A stretch of 64,000 nt of DNA, taken from NCBI RefSeq assembly GCF_026898135.2, contig NZ_CP114035.2:971501-1035500 (forward strand). Reading direction: 5' to 3'. This document shows, piece after piece, positions 55,257-64,000 of this stretch (positions are counted from its first letter, which is position 1; every line of letters begins with the position of its first letter). The translations under genes and the position numbers were made by a program. The stretch comes from Pseudomonas fortuita. Its GTDB lineage: Bacteria > Pseudomonadota > Gammaproteobacteria > Pseudomonadales > Pseudomonadaceae. Under the pieces are notes generated by a model, which worked only from the letters and a program-made list of their open reading frames with translations, did no database searches and was not told the origin of the DNA.

Positions 55257-55365
55257 GGTGGCAGTCCGCTAGAAATCGCCGCCATGATAACCAGTCGGGG
55301 GCCGCTTGTCCGGCCCGGTCGTAGAATGACCCCAAGCCGTACGCAGAATTTGAGTGGAGAGAACC

Positions 55366-56712
55366 ATGAGTGCAGTCCAGAGCGTAGGTCCGAAAGACCT
55401 GCCAGCATTGCAGGAGCAGGTCGAGGCAATCATTGCCGAGGCGCGCCGCCAGGGGGCCAGCGCCTGCGAAGTGGCGGTATCGCTGGAGCAGGGCCTGTCC
55501 ACCACAGTACGCCAGCGCGAGGTTGAAACAGTTGAGTTCAACCGCGACCAGGGCTTTGGTATCACCCTTTATGTTGGCCAGCGCAAAGGCTCGGCCAGCA
55601 CCTCGGCCAGTGGCCCGGAGGCGATCCGTGAGACCGTTGCGGCAGCCTTGGCCATTGCCAAACATACGTCCGAGGACGATTGCTCCGGCCTGGCCGACGC
55701 GGCGCTGATGGCCCGTGAAATCCCGGACCTGGACCTCTATCACGACTGGGCTATCGAGCCCGAAAGGGCCATCGAGATGGCCCTGGCCTGCGAAGCGGCG
55801 GCGTTCGATGAGGACCCGCGCATCCTCAACGCCGACGGCACCACACTCAATACCCACCAGGGCTGCCGCGTGTATGGCAACAGCCATGGCTTCATTGGCA
55901 GTTATGCTTCGACCCGGCACAGCCTGAGCTGTGTGATGATCGCTGAAGGCGACGGCCAGATGCAGCGTGACTACTGGTACGACGTGAACCGCCAGGGCAA
56001 CCTGCTGGCCGACCCGCGCAGCATCGGCGTACGCGCGGCCCAGCGCGCAGCCAGCCGCTTGGGCGCGCGTCCGGTACCGACTTGCGAAGTACCGGTGCTG
56101 TTTTCCGCCGAACTGGCGGGTGGCCTGTTCGGCAGCTTCCTCTCGGCCATTTCCGGCGGCAATCTCTACCGCAAGTCGTCGTTCCTTGAAGGCACCATTG
56201 GTCAACGCCTGTTCCCCACTTGGCTGACCCTCGACGAGCGCCCTCACATTCCACGGGCACTGGGCAGCGCGGCGTTTGACGGTGATGGCCTGGCGACCTA
56301 TGCCAAGCCGTTCGTCGACAAGGGCGAGCTGGTGTCTTACCTGCTGGGTACCTATTCCGGGCGTAAGCTGGGCTTGCCAAGCACAGCCAACTCCGGTGGT
56401 GTGCACAATCTGTTCGTCACTCACGGTGTCGAAGACCAGGCCGCACTGATCCGCCGTATGGGCCGCGGGCTGCTGGTGACCGAATTGATGGGGCATGGCC
56501 TTAACATGGTGACGGGTGATTACTCCCGTGGTGCGGCAGGCTTCTGGGTCGAAAATGGCGAGATTCAGCACGCTGTACAGGAAGTGACCATTGCCGGCAA
56601 TATGAAGGATATGTTCCAGCAGATTGTCGCGATTGGTAGCGATCTTGAAACCCGTAGCAATATCCATACGGGCTCGGTATTGATTGAGCGGATGACTGTT
56701 GCGGGTAGCTGA
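55366..56712 (+). CDS. pmbA: Metalloprotease partner PmbA (TldE)
   Basis: 448 residues, homologous to TldD but without the HEXXXH motif, as expected for the non-catalytic partner. ASTSASGPEAIRETVAAAL, GSYASTRHSLSCVMIAEGDG and TNSGGVHNL-type STANSGGVHNLFVTHG mark the family. The ATG at 55366 has GGAGAG upstream. A strong terminator follows. Confidence 0.95.
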   Translation: MSAVQSVGPKDLPALQEQVEAIIAEARRQGASACEVAVSLEQGLSTTVRQREVETVEFNRDQGFGITLYVGQRKGSASTSASGPEAIRETVAAALAIAKHTSEDDCSGLADAALMAREIPDLDLYHDWAIEPERAIEMALACEAAAFDEDPRILNADGTTLNTHQGCRVYGNSHGFIGSYASTRHSLSCVMIAEGDGQMQRDYWYDVNRQGNLLADPRSIGVRAAQRAASRLGARPVPTCEVPVLFSAELAGGLFGSFLSAISGGNLYRKSSFLEGTIGQRLFPTWLTLDERPHIPRALGSAAFDGDGLATYAKPFVDKGELVSYLLGTYSGRKLGLPSTANSGGVHNLFVTHGVEDQAALIRRMGRGLLVTELMGHGLNMVTGDYSRGAAGFWVENGEIQHAVQEVTIAGNMKDMFQQIVAIGSDLETRSNIHTGSVLIERMTVAGS

Positions 56713-56741
56713 TCTTTAGCAGAAATTTCAATGTCACTGAA

Positions 56742-56769
56742 AACCCGGCCCCTGCGCCGGGTTTTTTTT
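56742..56769 (+). terminator. Rho-independent terminator after pmbA
   Basis: AACCCGGC, loop CCCTGC, GCCGGGTT, then a run of T to 56769: a textbook terminator 29 bases after the pmbA stop. Confidence 0.93.
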
Positions 56770-56806
56770 CATCACCTTTCCCTTGAAGTGATTCTATTTA
56801 TCACTT

Positions 56807-56825
56807 AATAATGAATATCATTATC
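56807..56825 (+). promoter_or_regulatory. Fur box upstream of fagA
   Basis: AATAATGAATATCATTATC agrees with the 19-base Fur consensus at 16 positions by hand alignment. It lies 22 bases before the fagA ATG, over the expected promoter, and predicts iron repression of fagA-fumC-orfX-sodA. Confidence 0.9.
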
Positions 56826-56847
56826 CAGTAACCCGGCGATGATGTTC

Positions 56848-57240
56848 ATGAAACCCGTCCTGCGCGAACTCCCCTACCTGGAAAACTGGCGCTGGCTCAG
56901 CCGGCGCATTCGCTGTGCGCTCGAGCCCGACGAGCCGCGCCTGATCGAGCATTACCTGGCCGAAGGCCGCTATCTGGTGTGCTGCACCGAGACCTCGCCA
57001 TGGACGGTGGCATTGACCTCCTTCCGCCTGCTGCTGGATACCGCCTGCGACCGCATGCTGCCCTGGCACTGGCGTTGCCTGTGCCTGGATCAGGCCTGGC
57101 GCCCCCTGCTGGTGTTGCGCAACCTCGATCGCCACGAAGAAAACCAGCGCTGGCAGCCCTACGCCCTGCAGTTGGCCAATTGCCGTCTGCTGCCCTCCAT
57201 TTCTCCCGATGAATTGATGCAAGGATTTGATGATGAGTGA
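56848..57240 (+). CDS. fagA: Fur-associated gene product FagA
   Basis: 130 residues (133 from ATG 56839). MKPVLRELPYLENWRWLSRR at the N-terminus, cysteines in YLVCCTETSPW, CDRM and RCLCLD. No known catalytic motif. The identification rests on the unmistakable order fagA-fumC-orfX-sodA and the Fur box; the P. aeruginosa homologue has the same place and no defined biochemistry. The stop codon overlaps the fumC start region, so translation is coupled. Confidence 0.87.
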   Translation: MKPVLRELPYLENWRWLSRRIRCALEPDEPRLIEHYLAEGRYLVCCTETSPWTVALTSFRLLLDTACDRMLPWHWRCLCLDQAWRPLLVLRNLDRHEENQRWQPYALQLANCRLLPSISPDELMQGFDDE

Positions 57241-58609
57241 TACCCGTATCGAGCGTGACAGCATGGGTGAACTGCAGGTGCCGGCCAAGGCCTTGTACGG
57301 TGCACAGACCCAGCGCGCGGTCGACAACTTCCCGGTCAGTGGCCTGCGCATGCCGGCCCAGTTCATTCGTGCCCTGTTGCTGGCCAAGGCTGCCGCCGCC
57401 AAGGCCAACGTCGAGCTGGAACAACTGTCTGCGGCGCAGGGCCAGGCCATCGTCAAGGCTGTCGAGCAACTCTTGGCGGAGGACTTCATCCAGCACTTCC
57501 CGGTGGATGTGTTCCAGACCGGCTCTGGCACAAGCTCGAACATGAACGCCAACGAGGTGATTGCCACCTTGGCCAGCCGCGTGCTGGGTGACGCTGTCAA
57601 CGCCAACGACCACGTCAACTGTGGCCAGAGCAGCAACGACATCATCCCCACCACCATTCATGTCAGTGCTGCACTGGCCTTGCACGAGCAACTGCTGCCG
57701 GCGCTGAGCCACCTGGTACAGGTGATCGAGACCAAGTCGGCGCAAGTGCATCAGTATGTGAAAACGGGTCGCACCCACTTGATGGACGCCATGCCGGTAC
57801 GCATGAGCCAAGTGCTGGACGGCTGGGCGGCGCAGATCAACGGTGCCAAGGGGCACATCGAAGCCACCTTGCCAAGCCTGCAGGCGCTGGCCCAGGGCGG
57901 TACCGCCGTGGGTACCGGCATCAATGCCCACCCTCAGTTCGCTGCCGGCTTTGCCCGGCAGCTCAGCGGCCTGACCCAGGTCGAGTTTACCCCGGGGCAG
58001 AACCTGTTCGCCCTGATCGGCTCGCAGGACACCGCCGTGGCGCTGTCTGGCCAGCTCAAGACCACGGCCGTGGCACTGATGAAGATCGCCAACGATCTGC
58101 GCTGGATGAACTCCGGCCCACTGGCCGGCCTGGGCGAAATCGAGCTGCAAGGCTTGCAGCCGGGCTCTTCGATCATGCCTGGTAAGGTCAACCCGGTGAT
58201 CCCGGAGGCCACTGCCATGGTTGCTGCCCAGGTGATCGGTAACGACGCGACCATCGCTGTTGCTGGCCAGTCCGGCAATTTCGAGCTGAACGTGATGCTG
58301 CCGGTGATCGCCCGCAACCTGTTGGAGAGCATCGAGCTGATGGCCAACGTCAGCCGCTTGCTGGCCGACAAGGCCATCGCCAGCTTCAAGGTCAACGAGG
58401 ACAAGCTCAAGGAAGCCCTGGCGCGCAACCCGATCCTGGTCACTGCGCTGAACCCGATCATTGGTTACCTCAAGGCCGCCGAAATCGCCAAGACCGCCTA
58501 CAAGCAGGGCCGCCCGATCATCGATGTGGCGTTGGCGCACACCGATCTTTCGCGTGACCAGCTGCAAGCGCTGCTGGACCCGGAAAAGCTCACTGCCGGC
58601 GGTATCTGA
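57233..58609 (+). CDS. fumC: Class II (iron-independent) fumarase FumC
   Basis: 458 residues, fumarase/aspartase superfamily, with the signature GSSIMPGKVNP near residue 315 and the active-site region TGSGTSSNMNANEV. It interconverts fumarate and malate without an iron-sulfur cluster. It is probably made under iron shortage, when the 4Fe-4S fumarase is limiting. The ATG at 57233 (or 57230) has AAGGA upstream and overlaps fagA. Confidence 0.96.
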   Translation: MSDTRIERDSMGELQVPAKALYGAQTQRAVDNFPVSGLRMPAQFIRALLLAKAAAAKANVELEQLSAAQGQAIVKAVEQLLAEDFIQHFPVDVFQTGSGTSSNMNANEVIATLASRVLGDAVNANDHVNCGQSSNDIIPTTIHVSAALALHEQLLPALSHLVQVIETKSAQVHQYVKTGRTHLMDAMPVRMSQVLDGWAAQINGAKGHIEATLPSLQALAQGGTAVGTGINAHPQFAAGFARQLSGLTQVEFTPGQNLFALIGSQDTAVALSGQLKTTAVALMKIANDLRWMNSGPLAGLGEIELQGLQPGSSIMPGKVNPVIPEATAMVAAQVIGNDATIAVAGQSGNFELNVMLPVIARNLLESIELMANVSRLLADKAIASFKVNEDKLKEALARNPILVTALNPIIGYLKAAEIAKTAYKQGRPIIDVALAHTDLSRDQLQALLDPEKLTAGGI

Positions 58610-58654
58610 CCCTGCGTCACCGCCTTAGCGCCATCAGCGCGGAGTAGCAATGCC

Positions 58655-59116
58655 ATGCAGCACTGGAAACGCACGACCGAAACAGCCAACCGCCTGTTCG
58701 ACCAAGGCGAGCTGGTAGACGCCCGGGAACATTACCTGCAGGCACTGGCGCTGGCACAGGTGCTGTTCGAGCGCTGGCATGACGTTGACGAAGCGGTGGC
58801 CGCGTTGGTCATCGCCCACCACAACCTGGCTGACCTGCACCTGCGCCTGAATCAGCCGCACGAAAGCGCCGACTACCTGTGCGCCGCCCACCAGCGGCTG
58901 CTGCAGGCCAGCCAGGAGGCGCGTTTGCCCCAGGCTCTGCGTGACGCGGCCCTGCGCCACAGTGGGAGAACCTATACCGAACTGCTGAGCTTCATCGCCG
59001 AGTACGGTCAGTACCCACGTACCGAGCGCCTGCTCCACCGCCACAATGCCGGGGGCAGCGAGATCGCTGCCCGGCCGGACGTGGCGCCCAGAACCCATGC
59101 CTACGGAATTCACTGA
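58655..59116 (+). CDS. Small helical protein (orfX of the fum-sod operon)
   Basis: 153 residues, mostly helical, with TPR-like stretches ([58 protein letters not shown]). No signal peptide or membrane segment. It is conserved between fumC and sodA in pseudomonads (orfX, PA4469), with no assigned function. The stop comes one base before the sodA ATG, so it is tightly coupled with sodA. Confidence 0.85.
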   Translation: MQHWKRTTETANRLFDQGELVDAREHYLQALALAQVLFERWHDVDEAVAALVIAHHNLADLHLRLNQPHESADYLCAAHQRLLQASQEARLPQALRDAALRHSGRTYTELLSFIAEYGQYPRTERLLHRHNAGGSEIAARPDVAPRTHAYGIH

Positions 59117-59117
59117 C

Positions 59118-59729
59118 ATGCCCCATACCTTGCCTGCTTTGCCTTACGCCTACGATGCACTGGAGCCGCACATCGACGCCCAGACCATGGAGATCCACCA
59201 CAGCAAGCACCATCAGACCTACGTCAATGGCCTCAATGCCGCCATCGAAGGCACCGAGTGGGCCGAGTGGCCCGTGGAAAAGCTGGTCGGTGCGGTCAAG
59301 CAACTGCCGGAAAACCTGCGGGGTGCGGTGACCAACCATGGCGGCGGCCACGCCAACCACAGCCTGTTCTGGACCGTAATGTCACCGCAGGGGGGCGGCG
59401 AGCCGCAGGGCCAGCTGGCGCAGGCCATCTCGTCGCAACTGGGCGGTTTCGACGCCTTCAAGGACGCCTTCACCAAAGCGGCGCTGACCCGTTTCGGCAG
59501 TGGCTGGGCGTGGCTCAGCGTGACGCCGCAGAAAACCCTGGTGGTGGAAAGCAGCGGTAACCAGGACAGCCCGCTGATGCACGGCAATACGCCAGTTCTT
59601 GGTCTGGACGTGTGGGAGCATGCCTATTACCTGAAGTATCAGAACCGTCGTCCGGAATACATCGGTGCTTTCTACAACGTCATTGACTGGGCGGAAGTGG
59701 AACGTCGTTATGTTGAAGCCCTGAAGTGA
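59118..59729 (+). CDS. sodA: Manganese superoxide dismutase
   Basis: 203 residues. Metal ligands are visible in [12 protein letters not shown] (first His), [13 protein letters not shown] (second His) and [19 protein letters not shown] (Asp and His). [10 protein letters not shown] is typical of the Mn form. The enzyme removes superoxide in the cytoplasm. Operon context with a Fur box agrees: MnSOD replaces FeSOD when iron is scarce. The ATG at 59118 follows the orfX stop directly. Confidence 0.95.
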   Translation: MPHTLPALPYAYDALEPHIDAQTMEIHHSKHHQTYVNGLNAAIEGTEWAEWPVEKLVGAVKQLPENLRGAVTNHGGGHANHSLFWTVMSPQGGGEPQGQLAQAISSQLGGFDAFKDAFTKAALTRFGSGWAWLSVTPQKTLVVESSGNQDSPLMHGNTPVLGLDVWEHAYYLKYQNRRPEYIGAFYNVIDWAEVERRYVEALK

Positions 59730-59740
59730 GTCGGACCGGT

Positions 59741-60634
59741 ATGCGCTCTGAAGTGATGTCTGTCAGCAGTGTGCGCCTGTTTCGTCTGGCGCTTGGGACT
59801 TTGCTGTTGCTGACCGGCACCGCGCTGCTGGTCGCGCGCGGCCTTGCCTGGCTGGACCTGGAGCCACGCATGTTGCGCGCCCTGGAGGGCGGCGCATTAT
59901 GCGCACTGGGGACGGCGCTGGGGGCGGTACCGGTACTGGTCATTCGCAACATGCCGGTGGCGCTGGCCGACACGCTGCTGGGCTTCGGCGCAGGCGTGAT
60001 GCTGGCAGCCACCGCATTTTCCCTGATCATTCCGGGCCTGGACGCGGCCCGGTCCGTAGGTTTCAGCCCATGGGCCGCCGGTGGCCTGATCAGCTTTGGC
60101 TTGTTGTTCGGTGCGCTGTGCCTGTTTCTGGTTGACCTCAAGGTGTCTGGCGCCTCGCCAGAAGCACTGGTCGGCACTGGCAACCAGCCGGTGATTGCTG
60201 CGCGTATCTGGCTGTTTGTCATTGCCATCGTTGCGCACAACATCCCCGAAGGCATGGCCATCGGTGTGTCGGCAGGTGGGGGCATGGCCGACGCCGACAG
60301 CCTGGCCATGGGCATTGCGTTGCAGGATGTGCCCGAGGGACTGGTGATTGCGCTGGTGTTGGCCGGGGCGGGCATGTCGCGTTTCAACGCTTTTCTGATT
60401 GGCGCTGCGTCAGGCTTGGTCGAGCCGCTGGCCGCAGTGATCTGTGCCTGGTTGGTGAACATCGCCGAACTGCTGTTGCCGCTGGGCCTGGCCTGCGCGG
60501 CAGGGGCGATGCTGCTGGTGGTGACCCAGGAGATCATCCCGGAATCGCGCAGTAACGGCCATCATCGTCTGGCCAGCCTGGGGCTGTGCATCGGGTTTTG
60601 CCTGATGATGGTGATGGACACCGCGCTGTCCTGA
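59741..60634 (+). CDS. ZIP-family metal transporter (GufA-like)
   Basis: 297 residues with about eight helices. The metal-site motifs are HNIPEGMAIGVS in helix 4 and LQDVPEGLVIALV in helix 5. The GufA-type helix 5 has Gln/Asp in place of His/Asn. These proteins import Zn2+, Mn2+ or Fe2+. The start is uncertain (GTG 59726, ATG 59741 or ATG 59756), with no clear ribosome site for any. It is 11 bases past sodA and may be co-transcribed, which would fit manganese supply for SodA, but that is inference. Confidence 0.87.
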   Translation: MRSEVMSVSSVRLFRLALGTLLLLTGTALLVARGLAWLDLEPRMLRALEGGALCALGTALGAVPVLVIRNMPVALADTLLGFGAGVMLAATAFSLIIPGLDAARSVGFSPWAAGGLISFGLLFGALCLFLVDLKVSGASPEALVGTGNQPVIAARIWLFVIAIVAHNIPEGMAIGVSAGGGMADADSLAMGIALQDVPEGLVIALVLAGAGMSRFNAFLIGAASGLVEPLAAVICAWLVNIAELLLPLGLACAAGAMLLVVTQEIIPESRSNGHHRLASLGLCIGFCLMMVMDTALS

Positions 60635-60678
60635 TTCATGATCAGGTTTACGCGTTCCCAGCAGGACCGTGCAGGCTT

Positions 60679-60951
60679 CTATTCGCCTTCGTCGAAGAAG
60701 TTGTTGATCAGCTCGACCAACGCATTCATCGCCTCGTTGTCCTGCTCGCCTTCGGTATGCAGGTGCACCTGGGTGCCTTTGCCGGCTGCCAGCATCATCA
60801 CCGCCATGATGCTCTTGCCGTCCACTAGCGTGTCCGGCGCGCGCCCAACGCGCACCTGGCAGGGATAGCGGCCAGCCACGCCGACGAACTTGGCTGCCGC
60901 CCGGGCATGCAGGCCCAGCTTGTTGATAATGGTGATTTCGCGGGCGGGCAT
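60679..60951 (-). CDS. ptsO: Nitrogen-PTS phosphocarrier NPr
   Basis: 90 residues of HPr fold. The phosphoacceptor is H15 in KLGLHARAAAKF, and the Ser region is DGKSIMAVMMLAAGKG. NPr passes phosphate from EI-Ntr to PtsN, a regulatory chain rather than sugar uptake. Last gene of the rpoN cluster, 19 bases after rapZ. Confidence 0.96.
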   Translation of the reverse strand: MPAREITIINKLGLHARAAAKFVGVAGRYPCQVRVGRAPDTLVDGKSIMAVMMLAAGKGTQVHLHTEGEQDNEAMNALVELINNFFDEGE

Positions 60952-60970
60952 CGTGGGGCGGATCCTTGGG

Positions 60971-61825
60971 CTAGAGGTCGCGGTGGCGGACCTGGACGTT
61001 TTTCAGGGATTGCTGCAGCAACTGGCCAAGGCGCTCGGTTATGTACACCGAGCGGTGGTGGCCGCCGGTGCAGCCGATGGCAATGGTAACGTAGGCGCGG
61101 TTGCTGGCGGCGAAGCGGGGGAGCCACTTGAGCAGGTAGCTGGAAATGTCGCTGAACATGTCTTCGACATCTGGCTGTGCGCCCAGGTAGTCGATGACCG
61201 GTTGCTCGAGGCCGGAGTGTTCGCGCAGTTCAGGCTTCCAGTAAGGATTGGGCAGGCAGCGCACATCGAATACCAGGTCCGCATCGACCGGCATGCCCCG
61301 CTTGAAACCGAACGATTCGACCAGGAACGCGGTGCCAGGCTCGGGCTGGTTGAGCAGGCGCAGCTTGATCGAATCACGCAGTTGATACAGGTTCAGGTTG
61401 GTGGTGTCGATCTTCAGGTCAGCCAGGTCGGCGATCGGCCCCAAAAGCTCGCTCTCGACGCGGATCGCCTCGGCCAGCGAGCGGTTGGCATTGGTCAATG
61501 GGTGGCGTCGGCGGGTTTCCGAAAAGCGCTTGAGCAGCATGCCTTCGTCGGCATCCAGGAACAGCACATCACACTGGATATTGCGCGCGCGGGCTTCTTC
61601 GAGCAATTCGGGGAAGCGCGTCAGGTGGCTGGGCAGGTTACGTGCGTCGATCGACACTGCAACCTTCGGTTGCAGCAGTTCGGTGTTGATCAGCGCCTCT
61701 TCCGCCAGCTCCGGCAAGAGCGCGGCGGGCAGGTTGTCAATGCAGTAGAAACCATTGTCTTCCAGGACATCGAGGGCGGTACTCTTGCCGGAGCCGGACC
61801 GGCCGCTGACAATGATCAAGCGCAT
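60971..61825 (-). CDS. rapZ: RNase adapter / nucleotide-binding protein RapZ
   Basis: 284 residues. Walker [10 protein letters not shown] at 8-16 and C-terminal [16 protein letters not shown], the RapZ signature. In E. coli it binds glucosamine-6-phosphate and directs RNase E to the small RNA GlmZ; pseudomonads lack an obvious GlmZ, so its role here may differ. It starts two bases after ptsN. Confidence 0.95.
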   Translation of the reverse strand: MRLIIVSGRSGSGKSTALDVLEDNGFYCIDNLPAALLPELAEEALINTELLQPKVAVSIDARNLPSHLTRFPELLEEARARNIQCDVLFLDADEGMLLKRFSETRRRHPLTNANRSLAEAIRVESELLGPIADLADLKIDTTNLNLYQLRDSIKLRLLNQPEPGTAFLVESFGFKRGMPVDADLVFDVRCLPNPYWKPELREHSGLEQPVIDYLGAQPDVEDMFSDISSYLLKWLPRFAASNRAYVTIAIGCTGGHHRSVYITERLGQLLQQSLKNVQVRHRDL

Positions 61826-61827
61826 GT

Positions 61828-62292
61828 TCAGTGCTCGTTCTGTTCGTCCAGGACTACCTGGAAGAGGGCCTCGTTACTGCTGGCGCTACGCAAGCGATCA
61901 CGAACTTCCTTGCGATCAAGCATGCTGGCAATCTGGCGCAGCAGTTCCAGGTGGGCATCGGTAGCGGCTTCAGGCACCAGCAAGACGAACAGCAGGTCCA
62001 CGGGCGCGCCATCGATGGCGTCGTATTCGATTGGGGCGTCCAGGTGCAGCAGGGCACTGACCGGTGCGGAGCAACCTTCAAGCCGGCAGTGAGGGATGGC
62101 GATGCCATTGCCGAAACCGGTCGAGCCGAGTTTTTCGCGGGCGACCAGTTTTTCGAAGACGTCTTGCATCTCCAGTTCTGGCACTTGATCGGCGATGAGG
62201 TTCGCAACCGTTTCCAAGGCGCGCTTTTTACTGCCGCCCGGCACGTTCACGAGGGAACGGCCGGGGGTCAGGATGGTTTCAAGTCGGATCAT
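61828..62292 (-). CDS. ptsN: Nitrogen-PTS EIIA component PtsN
   Basis: 154 residues of EIIA-fructose/mannitol fold. The phosphoacceptor is H68 in [13 protein letters not shown]. It is the output protein of the Ntr phosphate chain, affecting potassium transport, carbon metabolism and polyhydroxyalkanoate in P. putida. It lies 12 bases after hpf. Confidence 0.96.
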   Translation of the reverse strand: MIRLETILTPGRSLVNVPGGSKKRALETVANLIADQVPELEMQDVFEKLVAREKLGSTGFGNGIAIPHCRLEGCSAPVSALLHLDAPIEYDAIDGAPVDLLFVLLVPEAATDAHLELLRQIASMLDRKEVRDRLRSASSNEALFQVVLDEQNEH

Positions 62293-62304
62293 GGATGAGG
62301 GGGA

Positions 62305-62613
62305 TCAGCGGGCAGCTGCACCTTGCAGCAGGCTTTGCTGTTTTTCCTTGTGTTTTTTCAGTTGGCGGTCGAGCTTGTCGGCCAAGGCGTCGATGGCTGC
62401 ATACATGTCTTGGTCTTCGGCATTGGCAACCACTTCACCGCCAGGAATCTGCAGGGTCGCTTCGACCTTCTGCTGCAGCTTCTCGACTTTCATGATGACC
62501 TGCACGTTGGTGATCTTGTCGAAGTGACTTTCCACGCGGGCGAGCTTTTCAAGCACATAATCGCGCAGTGGCTGGGTGACTTCTACATGCTGTCCACTGA
62601 TATTGACTTGCAT
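62305..62613 (-). CDS. hpf: Ribosome hibernation promoting factor (short form)
   Basis: 102 residues starting MQVNISGQHVEVTQPLRDYV, with EATLQIPGGEVVANAEDQDM. Short HPF lacks the long C-terminal domain and promotes 100S dimers together with RMF. It lies 79 bases after rpoN. Confidence 0.95.
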   Translation of the reverse strand: MQVNISGQHVEVTQPLRDYVLEKLARVESHFDKITNVQVIMKVEKLQQKVEATLQIPGGEVVANAEDQDMYAAIDALADKLDRQLKKHKEKQQSLLQGAAAR

Positions 62614-62692
62614 ACAGCTTCTCCTTTATTGCCCGTGCATAAAGAGGCAGGTCTTGCACCTGCCCCACAAACGCTGTGGCGCATCTCAGGGG

Positions 62693-64000
62693 CTACATCA
62701 GTCGCTTGCGTTCGCTCGACGGTGCTATGCCGAGCGACTCGCGGTACTTGGCGACGGTGCGACGGGCTACCTGGATGCCTTGTGCCTCCAGTAAACCAGC
62801 GATCTTGCTGTCACTCAATGGCTTTTTCTGATTTTCCGCTGCAACCAGTTTTTTGATGATCGCGCGGATCGCTGTAGACGAGCATTCTCCGCCTTCGGAG
62901 GTGCTGACGTGGCTGGAGAAAAAGTATTTCAGTTCGTAGATGCCACGCGGGGTGTGCATGTATTTTTGCGTGGTAACCCGAGAGATGGTCGACTCATGCA
63001 TCCCCACCGCTTCGGCGATGTCATGCAGCACCAGCGGCTTCATTGCTTCATCACCATGGTCGAGGAAACCGCGCTGGTGCTCGACGATCTGCGTGGCAAC
63101 CTTCATCAGGGTTTCGTTGCGGCTTTGCAGGCTCTTGATGAACCAGCGCGCTTCCTGCAACTGGTTGCGCATGAAGGTGTTGTCGGCACTGGTGTCGGCG
63201 CGGCGCACGAAGCCTGCGTATTGCGGGTTGACCCGCAGGCGCGGGATGGCTTCCTGGTTCAGCTCCACCAGCCAGCGGTCGCTGTCTTTGCGCACGATGA
63301 CGTCGGGCACCACGTACTCGGGTTCGCTGGACTCGATCTGTGAGCCAGGGCGCGGGTTGAGGCTTTGTACCAGCTCGATGACCTGGCGCAGCTCGTCTTC
63401 CTTGATTTTCATGCGCCGCATCAGCTGGCTGTAGTCGCGGCTGCCGAGCAGGTCGATGAAATCGGTGACCAAGCGCTTGGCTTCGGTCATCCACGGAGTG
63501 TTGGCAGGCAGCTGGCGCAGTTGCAGCAGCAGGCATTCACCCAGGTTACGGGCGCCGACGCCGGCCGGTTCGAACTGCTGGATACGGTGCAGCACCGCTT
63601 CGACCTCGTCCAGCTCGATATCCAGCTCCGGGTCGAAACCGGCGCAGATTTCCTCAAGGGTGTCTTCCAGGTAGCCCTGGCCGTTGATGCTGTCGATGAG
63701 GGTAACGGCGATCAGGCGGTCGGTGTCGGACATCGGCGCCAGGTTCAGTTGCCACAGCAGGTGGCTTTGCAGGCTTTCGCCGGCCGATGTGCGGGTGGTG
63801 AAGTCCCACTCATCGTCATCGTTGCTCGGCAGGCTGCTGGCGCTGGTCTGGTAGATGTCTTCCCAGGCGGTATCGACCGGAAGCTCGTTGGGGATCCGCT
63901 CGCCCCACTCGCCATCTTCCAGGTTGTCGGCACTGACGGTGCTTTCCTGAAAGCTGTTGTCCTGGGCTTCGGCTGCCGGCTTGTTCTCGGCGTTGTCCGC
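62693..64000 (-). CDS. rpoN: RNA polymerase sigma-54 factor (N-terminus outside the window)
   Basis: The frame runs from the stop at 62693 through the window end. The visible part starts in the acidic region II ([15 protein letters not shown]), passes the core-binding domain ([29 protein letters not shown]) and the helix-turn-helix ([20 protein letters not shown]), and ends with the RpoN box [14 protein letters not shown]. Sigma-54 needs an AAA activator and controls nitrogen, flagellar and many catabolic genes. It heads the operon rpoN-hpf-ptsN-rapZ-ptsO. Confidence 0.97.
   Translation of the reverse strand, partial: ADNAENKPAAEAQDNSFQESTVSADNLEDGEWGERIPNELPVDTAWEDIYQTSASSLPSNDDDEWDFTTRTSAGESLQSHLLWQLNLAPMSDTDRLIAVTLIDSINGQGYLEDTLEEICAGFDPELDIELDEVEAVLHRIQQFEPAGVGARNLGECLLLQLRQLPANTPWMTEAKRLVTDFIDLLGSRDYSQLMRRMKIKEDELRQVIELVQSLNPRPGSQIESSEPEYVVPDVIVRKDSDRWLVELNQEAIPRLRVNPQYAGFVRRADTSADNTFMRNQLQEARWFIKSLQSRNETLMKVATQIVEHQRGFLDHGDEAMKPLVLHDIAEAVGMHESTISRVTTQKYMHTPRGIYELKYFFSSHVSTSEGGECSSTAIRAIIKKLVAAENQKKPLSDSKIAGLLEAQGIQVARRTVAKYRESLGIAPSSERKRLM

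Overview
This window is a stretch of ordinary Pseudomonas chromosome, almost certainly from the P. putida group. The reasons are the high G+C, the many GCGGG/CCCGC inverted REP pairs containing CCCGCTCCCACAGG, and several gene blocks with a well-known Pseudomonas order: fecIRA, the dpp locus with an OprD-type porin, roxSR, gatCAB/mreBCD, maf-rng-yhdP-tldD-pmbA, fagA-fumC-orfX-sodA and rpoN-hpf-ptsN-rapZ-ptsO. I see no rRNA, tRNA, prophage, insertion sequence or CRISPR array. All gene names come from motif and family recognition by eye, without database searches.

Layout. Positions 1-5457 hold a piu-type iron-siderophore block: a PepSY membrane protein (cut by the window edge), a TonB-dependent catecholate-type receptor, the 2OG-Fe(II) hydroxylase PiuC, a Sel1-repeat protein and an orphan low-GC gene. 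Next come ornithine decarboxylase speC (minus) and the ferric-citrate system fecI-fecR-fecA (7167-11184). A four-gene osmoprotectant ABC operon (minus, 14771 to 11326) faces peptide release factor prfC. From 20725 down to 16947 lies an amine-related minus-strand block: a SnoaL-AraC fusion regulator, a PuuB-like FAD oxidoreductase, a cupin and a PotF-like binding protein. After a small membrane-protein pair (20937-21926) comes the dipeptide uptake locus (22060-32708, minus) with dppBCDF, an OprD-family porin and three paralogous peptide-binding proteins. Then come a SIMPL protein, the RegB/RegA-type redox system roxSR, an AEC transporter, an AroP-type permease, a Na+/Ca2+ exchanger and a short RlpA-like lipoprotein.

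From 40083 to the end the genes are mostly housekeeping: the tRNA-dependent amidotransferase gatCAB (minus) divergent from mreBCD, then maf, rng, yhdP, a nitrilase-family amidase and tldD on the plus strand, then darP (minus), pmbA, the Fur-regulated fagA-fumC-orfX-sodA operon, a ZIP transporter, and on the minus strand the rpoN operon with its nitrogen-PTS genes; rpoN is cut by the window end.

Common themes are iron (piu receptor and PiuC, fecIRA, and a strong Fur box before fagA that would swap iron-dependent fumarase and SOD for FumC and MnSOD when iron is short) and uptake of nitrogenous compounds (betaine, polyamine, peptides, aromatic amino acids). I found no clearly new multi-gene system. 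The most useful observations are two genes that appear to start at ATT (mreC and the Na+/Ca2+ exchanger), the exchanger's missing first-repeat glutamate, the SnoaL-AraC regulator with its amine module, an unannotated 24-residue membrane peptide, an orphan low-GC gene and several uncharacterised palindromes.
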